A DNA stretch of 7,875 nt from Dehalococcoidia bacterium UBA6495 (GTDB taxonomy: Bacteria; Chloroflexota; Dehalococcoidia; Lucifugimonadales; UBA826). The translations under genes and the position numbers were made by a program. Position 1 is the first letter of the stretch. Each line of letters begins with the position of its first letter. Location: positions 50,214 to 58,088 of the forward strand of contig DJMH01000114.1 in the NCBI GenBank assembly GCA_002435305.1. The letters run 5' to 3'. The notes under the pieces are model-generated. The model saw only the letters and a program-made list of their open reading frames with translations, made no database searches and had not been told where the DNA came from. Of this stretch, positions 1 through 6,111 are shown piece by piece.

Positions 1-7
1 ATAGTAC

Positions 8-37
8 GTGACGACCCATTAATTCATTTAGTATAAT
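8..37 (+). promoter_or_regulatory. Putative sigma70-type promoter of the solute-binding protein gene
   Basis: A perfect TATAAT lies at 32-37. An upstream GTGACG at 8-13 matches TTGACA at four of six positions with an 18-bp spacer. The predicted transcript start is near 44, giving a leader of about 62 nt before the ATG at 106. The -35 match is weak, so the call rests mainly on the -10 box and its position. Confidence 0.35.
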
Positions 38-78
38 GTTGGCAGTATTTTTGTTCTATCATTGAAGCGAATGAATTA
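20..78. repeat. 9-bp inverted repeat flanking the promoter -10 region
   Basis: TAATTCATT at 20-28 is the exact reverse complement of AATGAATTA at 70-78. The arms are 41 bp apart. One sits just upstream of the -10 box and the other in the leader. This could be a pair of regulator half-sites or chance in AT-rich DNA. Confidence 0.2.
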
Positions 79-105
79 GACCATTTAATAGATGGGAGGA
101 AAACG

Positions 106-2133
106 ATGAGAAGTAAACTAATAATAATGCTGGGAACCATAACAGTTATTTCACTGTTTATGGCTTGTGCAGCGGCTGCTGAACAGGCCGCGGCTCCTGC
201 GGCACCACAGGCTGCAGCTCCTGCAGCACCAGCACAGGCAGCGGCGCCTGCTGCAGCGGCAGCTCCTTCAGCACCAGCACAACCAATGGCAGCTGCAGCG
301 GCAGCTCCGGCCCCGGTAGCTTTGGTACAGAAAGAAGTTGCTAAAGAAGCCAAAGCAACCGCCGTGCCTACACCGGTACAGAAGGCGGCTGAACAGACCT
401 GGATGGACCTTTACATGTCTGGCCCAGGATACAACTCTGCTTGGGGTGAGCCGAAGAAAGGGGGAATTTTCCGATACGGAGCTTCCCACAAGCTATCTGG
501 GCATGACCCAAACTATGGACACAGCTTTGAAGGTCCTCAATTCCTTCCTACCTACAACGCTCTTCTAAGGTATGACCCTTGGTTGGGACTAGGTGGACAA
601 ATTGAGGGTGACCTTGCCGAAACATGGGAAGTACAGGACGGAGGACTCACTGTACTTTTCAAACTGAGAGAAGGCATTAACTTCCAGGTCAACCCCAATC
701 TTCCAGCTGAAATCGCATCAGCTGTGTCTGGGGACAGCTTTACCTGCGAAGATGCCAAGGCCAGCTTGGAATTTGCTTTGAATCCCCCAGAAGGAATCCT
801 TCACTCGGGACCAAGAGCAGCCTTGGGCCACTATGAGACATCATCGTGTATCGACGACTACACGTTCAAGGTTGAATTTAAGGAGGCTCTAGCTAGAACC
901 CTGCCTCAGTTCGCAGGAATGCTAGGTTCGCCTAATAATATGGACAAGGATTTCGTTGCTTATATTAGGCAAGAAGGTGATCATCCTGACTTAGAAATCC
1001 CGTACATTGACCTGCTGGATGAAACCACACCTGTGACATTCCTGTGGGGCACCGGAACAGGAGCTTTTGTACCTACAGAATTTGAGGTTGATGTTCAATC
1101 CAAGATCCGGGCAAACCCTGACTACTGGCGTGAAGGGTTGCCTCTGACCGAAGGTCAAGACCAATTCATTATCACGGACGCCACCGCTAGATTCTCTGCT
1201 CTAATTACAGGACAGACTGACTACTACGGTGAAGGCAGCGCTTCTTTGCTACCTGCTCACGTTGAGCAAATAAACGCACGATTCAAGGATAAATTTACGA
1301 TTATGCCTGCTCTCCATTCCTGGGGTAAAGGTATCCAGATAAACATGGAAAGAGAGCCTTTCAACGATCCAGATATCAGAATGGCAATGCACTTAGCACT
1401 TGACCGTGACGACTGGGTAGACTTCAATATGGCCGGTGGCGTATCAGGTGTGCATAGGCACACTCTGTGGATGCCACCAGGAAGTATCTGGGCTCTGCCG
1501 GATTCAGAGCTAGGGGAAATGCCGGGCTGGAGAAGAGGTGACGGAAAAGTCGCTGATATAGCAGAGGCAAATCGATTGGTAGATGCAGCGCTTGGGGCTG
1601 GAGTCAGATTCAGTGTTGAATGTATGGCACAAAGTGCACGGATTTACCTAGACGGATGTGAGTACTTCCAGGACCAGATGAGCAAAAACCTGGATGTTGA
1701 GGTAACTATTGCCTCCGTTGAAAGTGCTGTCCAGGGCACTCGAGGTAGAGAAGCAGATTACGACACCCACTACGGTTCTAAGGTACGAACCAATGTTGCA
1801 GACCCAGATGACTTCTACATGATTCACCTGGTGAAAGACAAAGAAAGTTGGTACTACCGTGGTACAGGTCGAGAAATTGCTGATCCGGAAATGGCTGCTA
1901 GGCTAGAAAAGTTGGCTCTTGAACAGTCCAGTGAACTAGACGTTGCAAAGCGTGTAGAACTGGTACACGATATAGAGAGAATCCTGGCAACAGAAGCCAT
2001 GTACTCAATTCCATATCCATGGACCTACATATTCCCAGCTTGGTCTAATGAAGTTAAAGGCTGGCAATTGTACCCTCACCCATCCCAGAATAAATGGGCC
2101 CAGTGGGAGAGGATGTGGTTAGATAGAAATTAG
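106..2133 (+). CDS. Family-5 ABC transporter solute-binding lipoprotein (peptide/opine/nickel type)
   Basis: This 675-residue extracytoplasmic binding protein would deliver a ligand (class: oligopeptides, opines, nickel chelates, glycosides) to an ABC importer. The ATG is supported by GGGAGGA at 94-100, five bases upstream. Residues 1-20 form a signal peptide (Arg/Lys at 2-4, then a hydrophobic core). Cys21 after Phe-Met-Ala suggests lipid anchoring, although this lipobox is atypical. Residues 22 to about 95 are an Ala/Pro/Gln-rich, probably disordered tether. The SBP_bac_5 fold begins near KKGGIFRYG (117-125). A family-typical segment, LR-G-NF followed by GDSFTCEDAKASLEF, lies near 190-223, and the C-terminus has the usual VKGWQLYPHP ending. 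It is longer than most family members (about 500-600 residues) because of the linker. Four Cys (214, 248, 506, 518) could form two disulfides. Both permease genes follow downstream. The substrate cannot be read from the sequence. Confidence 0.93.
   Translation: MRSKLIIMLGTITVISLFMACAAAAEQAAAPAAPQAAAPAAPAQAAAPAAAAAPSAPAQPMAAAAAAPAPVALVQKEVAKEAKATAVPTPVQKAAEQTWMDLYMSGPGYNSAWGEPKKGGIFRYGASHKLSGHDPNYGHSFEGPQFLPTYNALLRYDPWLGLGGQIEGDLAETWEVQDGGLTVLFKLREGINFQVNPNLPAEIASAVSGDSFTCEDAKASLEFALNPPEGILHSGPRAALGHYETSSCIDDYTFKVEFKEALARTLPQFAGMLGSPNNMDKDFVAYIRQEGDHPDLEIPYIDLLDETTPVTFLWGTGTGAFVPTEFEVDVQSKIRANPDYWREGLPLTEGQDQFIITDATARFSALITGQTDYYGEGSASLLPAHVEQINARFKDKFTIMPALHSWGKGIQINMEREPFNDPDIRMAMHLALDRDDWVDFNMAGGVSGVHRHTLWMPPGSIWALPDSELGEMPGWRRGDGKVADIAEANRLVDAALGAGVRFSVECMAQSARIYLDGCEYFQDQMSKNLDVEVTIASVESAVQGTRGREADYDTHYGSKVRTNVADPDDFYMIHLVKDKESWYYRGTGREIADPEMAARLEKLALEQSSELDVAKRVELVHDIERILATEAMYSIPYPWTYIFPAWSNEVKGWQLYPHPSQNKWAQWERMWLDRN
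184..315 (+). repeat. Degenerate Ala/Pro/Gln repeat encoding the lipoprotein linker
   Basis: Residues 27-70 consist of imperfect units built on Q-A-A-A-P-A-A-P. The units begin at Gln27, Gln35, Gln44 and Gln59 and become longer and more degenerate. The DNA is rich in GCN codons using mixed third bases, so the repeat is kept at protein level rather than being a clean DNA tandem array. Such linkers commonly hold a binding domain away from the membrane or wall. The same composition produces a spurious Ala-rich reading frame on the opposite strand. Confidence 0.8.
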
Positions 2134-2150
2134 CCACATAAATAGTTTCA

Positions 2151-2192
2151 AGGGGTGAGACGCAAGTTAAAGATACTCGCAGCCTCACCCTT
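2151..2192 (+). other. Hairpin just after the binding-protein stop codon
   Basis: GGGTGAG at 2153-2159 pairs exactly with CTCACCC at 2184-2190. A G-T and an A-T pair extend the stem outward to 2151/2192, and the loop is 24 nt. No T-run follows, so it is not a classical terminator. Its position 17 bp after the stop codon suggests a possible 3' mRNA-protecting structure for the binding-protein message. Confidence 0.35.
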
Positions 2193-2208
2193 CGAAGATA
2201 AAAAATGG

Positions 2209-2248
2209 AAAGCGGCTCGCTAGCCTGAAAGGGTCGGCGAGCCGTTTT
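2209..2248 (+). terminator. Terminator-like hairpin between the binding-protein and permease genes
   Basis: AAAGCGGCTCGC at 2209-2220 pairs with GCGAGCCGTTTT at 2237-2248 over 12 bp with one G-U pair. The loop contains GAAA at 2227-2230, closed by CCT/GGG. The T-run is short (TTTT, 2245-2248, inside the stem base). It probably terminates transcription, perhaps partially, so that the binding protein is made in excess over the permeases. That arrangement is common in ABC import operons. Confidence 0.55.
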
Positions 2249-2277
2249 CAAGTGATAACCCGGAAATAAATTCAACA

Positions 2278-2306
2278 TAGATTGCTGTTCGTTTCATATA
2301 TATAAT
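2278..2306 (+). promoter_or_regulatory. Possible internal promoter for the permease genes
   Basis: A perfect TATAAT is present at 2301-2306, 44 bp ahead of the permease ATG and downstream of the terminator-like hairpin. The best -35 at 17-bp spacing is TAGATT (2278-2283), matching only three of six bases. The call rests on the -10 box and its position. Confidence 0.3.
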
Positions 2307-2350
2307 GCAGAGAGTAAGAATAAGAGACACCTCAGCAGGGAACAGATAAA

Positions 2351-3316
2351 ATGAAGGAATATTTGATTAGAAGACTCCTCTTTGGAGTGCTTACCCTCTT
2401 TACGGTTTCTGGTTTGATTTTTGCCCTCCTAAGAATCGCCCCCGGCGACGTAGCATTAATGATTGCCGAAGCAAACTCCGGTGGTGAAGGGATTGATGTT
2501 TCAGAGGAAGACCTAGAAGATATACGTGAAAAACTCGGACTTAACGCCCCTTTACACATTCAGTACGTTACTTGGTTAAAGGGATACGTGATAGGTGATT
2601 GGGGAGACTCGCTATTTACAGGAAGGGACGTTTTCGATGAATTCAAATTAAAGTTCCCAGTGACACTTGAACTAGTCATTTTCTCTCAAATAATCGCCAT
2701 TATTTTGGGTCTTCCCGCAGGCATAATTATGGCTCTCAGGCAGGATACATGGCTGGATTACACTATTCGTATAACATCATTAGCAGGTCTATCATTACCA
2801 TCCTTCTGGAGCGCGACATTACTTCTGCTAGGCGGCGCCTACTTTTTTATGTGGAACCCAGAATTAGGCTCATTCCCAATAACAGAAGACCCTTGGGGCA
2901 ACCTAAAGCAGTTCTTCTGGCCATCGATTATGCTTGGCTACATCAGTGCTTCCACCAAAGCGCGGATGATGAGGTCGACTATGCTGGAAGTACTACGGCA
3001 AGATTACATTCGCACAGCAAAGGCAAAAGGTCTCACTCAATATGTAGTTACCGCCCGGCATGCGCTTAAAAACGCATTCATTCCTGTAATAACAGTAATC
3101 GGAATAACCACCGCCTTGGCGCTGGGTGGCTCAGTTGTAATGGAAAGGGTTTTTTCAATGCCTGGACTTGGAAATTTTATCCTCGAGGGAATGCTCGCCA
3201 GAGACTTCCCAATAGTACAGTCGATTACCCTTTTCTTTGCCATAGCTGTGGTATTTGTCAACTTACTAATAGATATTTCATACGGGTGGTTTGACCCTCG
3301 AGTGAGATATCAATAA
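2351..3316 (+). CDS. ABC transporter permease, DppB/OppB type
   Basis: This 321-residue inner-membrane permease is one half of the channel of a peptide/opine/nickel-class importer. Its N-terminus (YLIRRLLFGVLTLFTVSGLIFALLR) is the family-typical first membrane segment, followed by a periplasmic loop with the usual 'LGLNAPLHIQY..WL' signature (residues about 62-76). The conserved SLAGLSLPSFW stretch is at 143-153. The cytoplasmic EAA loop that docks the ATPase is at 221-241, with Gly227, His237 and Asn241 in their expected places. The protein ends in the characteristic YGWFDPRVRY. Length is normal for the family and about six membrane segments are expected. The ATG has a modest site, AGGGAA, eight bases upstream (2337-2342). 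The DppC-like partner starts 22 bases after the stop codon, so the two are surely co-transcribed. It is the expected partner of the upstream binding protein, but the ligand is unknown. Confidence 0.95.
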   Translation: MKEYLIRRLLFGVLTLFTVSGLIFALLRIAPGDVALMIAEANSGGEGIDVSEEDLEDIREKLGLNAPLHIQYVTWLKGYVIGDWGDSLFTGRDVFDEFKLKFPVTLELVIFSQIIAIILGLPAGIIMALRQDTWLDYTIRITSLAGLSLPSFWSATLLLLGGAYFFMWNPELGSFPITEDPWGNLKQFFWPSIMLGYISASTKARMMRSTMLEVLRQDYIRTAKAKGLTQYVVTARHALKNAFIPVITVIGITTALALGGSVVMERVFSMPGLGNFILEGMLARDFPIVQSITLFFAIAVVFVNLLIDISYGWFDPRVRYQ

Positions 3317-3337
3317 ATCGGTAGCATAGGGAATTAA

Positions 3338-4255
3338 ATGTCAACAGAATTAGCACAAATTGCGGAGTCAACTCCTTCATTACCGGTAAGAATACTGTCT
3401 GCTTCTTTAAGGTTTACGAAAAGGCGACCTTTGGCAGCAGCTGGCATTGTCATCATTATCATGATGTGCCTGATGGCAATCCTGGCTGACCTTGTTACCT
3501 GGTACGATCCCATTGATTGGCGACTGGGCGACAAGCTCTCCCCTCCCTTAAGCACAAGTGATAAGGAGCCATTTTCGACCTTCCTTTTGGGAACAGATGA
3601 CAAAGGTAGGGATATTTGGGCACAAATTGCTGTGGGGGCTCAAGTATCACTAATGGTCGGATTTCTTTCGGTAGCCTTTGGATCAGGGTTTGGAGGGGTC
3701 CTCGGTGTGATTAGCGCATGGTTCGGTGGAAAAACAGACCAGTTTATACAAAGAGCCATGGACGCCTTAATGTCAATTCCAACCTTGATCTTAGCACTGG
3801 CTGTAACTTCAGTGTTGGGGCAAACCATAGAAAATATAATAGTCGCAGTTGGAGTAGTCCAAATACCACGAGCAAATAGAGTTGTCCGGGCCCAGGCTTT
3901 AACCGTCAAAGAAACTCAATACGTGGACGCTGCCAGGGCCATTGGTGCAAACAATATCCGCATAATGGCTCAGCACATTACCCCACAATGCGTTGCACCT
4001 TTTTTGATAATTGCAACTAGTGCACTGGGTATTGCCATATTGACAGAAGCCTCTCTAAGTTATTTGGGACTTGGAGTACCGCCTCCTAGACCCTCATGGG
4101 GTGGCATGTTGTCGGGTGCGGCAAGAGACTATTTTATTTTAGCACCGTGGATGGCAATCTGGCCTGGATTAGGTCTATCTCTCGCAGTATATGGATTCAA
4201 CCTCTTCGGAGACGGGCTTCGAGACGCCTTAGACCCAAGGTTGAGGGGCACCTAA
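3338..4255 (+). CDS. ABC transporter permease, DppC/OppC type
   Basis: This 305-residue permease is the second half of the importer channel and should heterodimerise with the product of the gene just upstream (21-bp gap). The N-terminal cytoplasmic tail (about 1-33) and first membrane segment (about 34-54) match the OppC_N region. The family hallmark GTDDKGRD is at 85-92. The EAA loop for ATPase contact is DAARAIGANNIRIMAQHITPQ-like at 197-217, with Gly203, His213 and Pro216. The tail has SYLGLGVPPPRPSWG and NLFGDGLRDALDPRLRG, both diagnostic of DppC. Start ATG 3338 has AGGGAA four to five bases upstream (3328-3333), a short but usable spacing. The gene ends at a strong terminator, so the ATPase subunits (DppD/DppF type) are not encoded after it as they usually are. 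Confidence 0.95.
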   Translation: MSTELAQIAESTPSLPVRILSASLRFTKRRPLAAAGIVIIIMMCLMAILADLVTWYDPIDWRLGDKLSPPLSTSDKEPFSTFLLGTDDKGRDIWAQIAVGAQVSLMVGFLSVAFGSGFGGVLGVISAWFGGKTDQFIQRAMDALMSIPTLILALAVTSVLGQTIENIIVAVGVVQIPRANRVVRAQALTVKETQYVDAARAIGANNIRIMAQHITPQCVAPFLIIATSALGIAILTEASLSYLGLGVPPPRPSWGGMLSGAARDYFILAPWMAIWPGLGLSLAVYGFNLFGDGLRDALDPRLRGT

Positions 4256-4269
4256 CCGCCACTTAATGC

Positions 4270-4315
4270 GAAATAATAAAGGTCCTGAGTTAAATCTCAG
4301 GACCTTTATTATTTC
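4270..4315. terminator. Bidirectional intrinsic terminator with a 20-bp perfect stem
   Basis: Positions 4270-4289 are exactly complementary to 4296-4315, with a 6-nt loop (TTAAAT, 4290-4295). The stem has a GC-rich core, AGGTCCTGAG at 4280-4289, and AT-rich ends. Transcription from either side therefore meets the core and then a T-rich tract (TTTATTATTT). It ends the permease operon on + and the ThDP-enzyme gene on -. The - strand stop codon and last two sense codons lie within or at the edge of the stem. Confidence 0.9.
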
Positions 4316-6030
4316 ATCCGGTACTGCTGATCGGCTACGCCACCTTCAGGCAAACCAAGTGGGAGACGGACATCTAGTAAATAAGGTCTGTTTTGTTTCA
4401 TGACTATTTCAAGTGCCCTTTCGATCGTCTTATTCAGCTTCTCTTCATCATCAACTCTTTCACCTTCCATGCCAAATGCGTCCGCAATCTTAACCGGGTC
4501 TATACCATCCAAAACAACACCTTGATAACTACCCGTATCCGACATCCTGCCACCACTCTGACCAAAGAATCCGGCTACAATTCCATAGGCCCCATTATTG
4601 GGTATTACGTAGAGTAGGGGCACATTATGATGTACCGCTGTCCACAGTCCTGAATCCGCGTAATAAAGGGATCCATCGCCAACGAGCCCAATGACAGGCT
4701 TTTCCCCAACGGCCAATTTTGCCCCAATGCCGGCTCCTACACCCCACCCTTCTGATCCACCAGCACCTTTCATCAAAATGTTATTTCGTTCTGACAATCC
4801 CGGACTCACGGCATCATATCTCGCAGCAAATTGCTCATTGGTAATATACCCCCCCCCTATTTTTTCTAATTCTGTATCTATTGCATCAACTAGCAGGGTA
4901 GGTCGTATCTTACCTTTCTCATAGGAAGGCATCAAAGAATCTCGAAGTTTAGAACGTTGCTTCCCCACAAGGTTCAAAGTTTTCTCTCTTCGTTTAGAGT
5001 ACCTCTTGGCGTTATAATCGCTTTTGGCTATTTCTAGCATTCTCGATATAGAGGAGGTCTCATCAGCGATGATTCCCACTTCTAACCCCGGATAGTTTTT
5101 CAAATATTCCAGGCCAGATCCCATGGCCAAAATTTGTTTGGTCTTTCTCAGAGGATCGATATCTTCCTTTTTTCCCGCACCTTGATGCCTTGCCCCAAGG
5201 GAGACGATTACATCGGGCTCGTATGAGTCAAAAGCCGTATTTGCCATGCCAATGTGCTGTGGATGTTTGAGGGAAATCCCTCTAAGGTCAGTTTCCGGGG
5301 AGGCTACTACCGTTCCAAAATGAGTAGCCAGCTCTGCAGCTAATTTATCGGCTCCACTTTTCCAAACTCCGTCGCCCACATATAGAAGAGGCCTATCTGC
5401 TTTATCAAGAGCATCCAGTATTTTTTCAATATCTTGATCTGTGGCATTTCCCGCTTTTATGTTCCTGGCACCGCCGTGAATTATCTCCGTTGAGACTTGT
5501 TTGTTTTCCAACATTTTGTCATATACTGCCAGATGCACAGGACCAAAAGGTGGAGTCGTTGCTACCCTCAATGCTCGATCGACAGCCGCTGGAAGACCTT
5601 CAGGTTCAATTATTGTCCATGTTTCCTTTGCCATTGGAACTGAAATCGAGGCAGGGCTATAACTTGAATCCAAATCCAAATTAATTCTGTCCGTAAAACT
5701 GCCTGTGTCTCCTGCAAAGGTAATAACAACTACAGGTAGGCCGCCAAACCAAATGTTATATAGCTGCCCCATGCATTGGGCCAGCCCTGCACCTAAATGA
5801 ACCACCATGACGGCAGGTTCACTATTTACTTGAGTATATGCTCCTGCCATAGAGGCTACTGTGCCCTCATGCAGCGCCAAAATCCCATCAATATTAGGAT
5901 TACTGTTCAAAGCATCAAAGAATAACGCCTCTCTAGATCCTGAATTGTAGAAAACATATTTAATTCCCGAAGCTACTAGCTGCTCAACTAACACTTCCGA
6001 GGGTGTTCCTGTAATGGGTGTGGTTAACAT
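4309..6030 (-). CDS. ThDP-dependent 2-oxo-acid decarboxylase/synthase-like enzyme (benzoylformate decarboxylase/acetolactate synthase superfamily)
   Basis: This 573-residue enzyme has the three-domain plan of the family: an N-terminal pyrimidine-binding domain (about 8-170), a central domain (about 190-335) and a C-terminal diphosphate-binding domain (about 375-555). Glu55 in LHEGTVASMAGAYT is the expected cofactor-activating Glu. Metal/ThDP binding is shown by GDGS at 451-454 and NN at 478-479. The surrounding S-x-LWTA (460-465) resembles benzoylformate decarboxylase. From memory of that enzyme, Ser32, Glu34, His78 and His282 fall where its Ser26, Glu28, His70 and His281 lie. Decarboxylation of an aromatic or other 2-oxo acid is therefore a reasonable guess; acetolactate synthase or another carboligase is the alternative. 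No small regulatory subunit gene is adjacent, which argues against a housekeeping IlvB. The ATG has AGAAGGAG nine bases upstream. It is divergent from an MFS gene. Oddities are Glu427 in place of a hydrophobic residue and a run of nine G at codons 392-394. Confidence 0.88.
   Translation of the reverse strand: MLTTPITGTPSEVLVEQLVASGIKYVFYNSGSREALFFDALNSNPNIDGILALHEGTVASMAGAYTQVNSEPAVMVVHLGAGLAQCMGQLYNIWFGGLPVVVITFAGDTGSFTDRINLDLDSSYSPASISVPMAKETWTIIEPEGLPAAVDRALRVATTPPFGPVHLAVYDKMLENKQVSTEIIHGGARNIKAGNATDQDIEKILDALDKADRPLLYVGDGVWKSGADKLAAELATHFGTVVASPETDLRGISLKHPQHIGMANTAFDSYEPDVIVSLGARHQGAGKKEDIDPLRKTKQILAMGSGLEYLKNYPGLEVGIIADETSSISRMLEIAKSDYNAKRYSKRREKTLNLVGKQRSKLRDSLMPSYEKGKIRPTLLVDAIDTELEKIGGGYITNEQFAARYDAVSPGLSERNNILMKGAGGSEGWGVGAGIGAKLAVGEKPVIGLVGDGSLYYADSGLWTAVHHNVPLLYVIPNNGAYGIVAGFFGQSGGRMSDTGSYQGVVLDGIDPVKIADAFGMEGERVDDEEKLNKTIERALEIVMKQNRPYLLDVRLPLGLPEGGVADQQYRMK
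4849..4857 (-). repeat. Nine-base homopolymer (G9 on the coding strand) inside the ThDP-enzyme gene
   Basis: Nine consecutive C on the + strand read as three GGG glycine codons (residues 392-394). This is ahead of the GDG...NN cofactor site at 451-479. A one-base slip would frameshift the whole diphosphate-binding domain. The frame is intact as given. It may also be a sequencing-error hotspot. Confidence 0.85.
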
Positions 6031-6039
6031 ATTTTTTTG

Positions 6040-6047
6040 CTCCTTCT
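6040..6047 (-). promoter_or_regulatory. Ribosome binding site of the ThDP-enzyme gene
   Basis: AGAAGGAG on the - strand lies nine bases (an A-rich spacer) before the ATG at 6030-6028 and fixes that start. It occupies the far side of the divergent region, so any MFS start placed this far upstream would overlap it. Confidence 0.75.
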
Positions 6048-6104
6048 TTGCTCAAGGCGCAGTATATACTCAAAGGCACAGGCATGGTACGCTGCGAGTA
6101 CAAT
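6048..6104. promoter_or_regulatory. Divergent promoter region between the ThDP-enzyme and MFS genes
   Basis: The two starts are only 81 bp apart. The perfect palindrome AGTATATACT at 6061-6070 supplies a TATACT -10-like box on each strand (6065-6070 on +, 6066-6061 on -). A second + strand candidate, TACAAT at 6099-6104, would start transcription at or next to the MFS ATG. None has a good -35 box, so exact positions are uncertain, and control may need an activator. Confidence 0.4.
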
Positions 6105-6111
6105 TAATCTA

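Noticed and set aside
24..353. Ala-rich open frame on the - strand opposite the start of the binding-protein gene
   Set aside because: It arises from the GCN/GC-rich linker codons read on the other strand, has no family resemblance and lies over a well-supported gene.
4309..6030. Calling the ThDP gene ilvB (housekeeping acetolactate synthase)
   Set aside because: No small subunit gene is adjacent, and the GDGS-LWTA region and His78/His282 look more like benzoylformate decarboxylase. A specific gene symbol is not justified.
6037..6111. N-terminal 25-residue extension of the MFS gene from TTG 6037
   Set aside because: It would overlap the ribosome site of the divergent gene, lacks its own ribosome site and adds a polar segment not seen in the family. 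ATG 6112 fits better.
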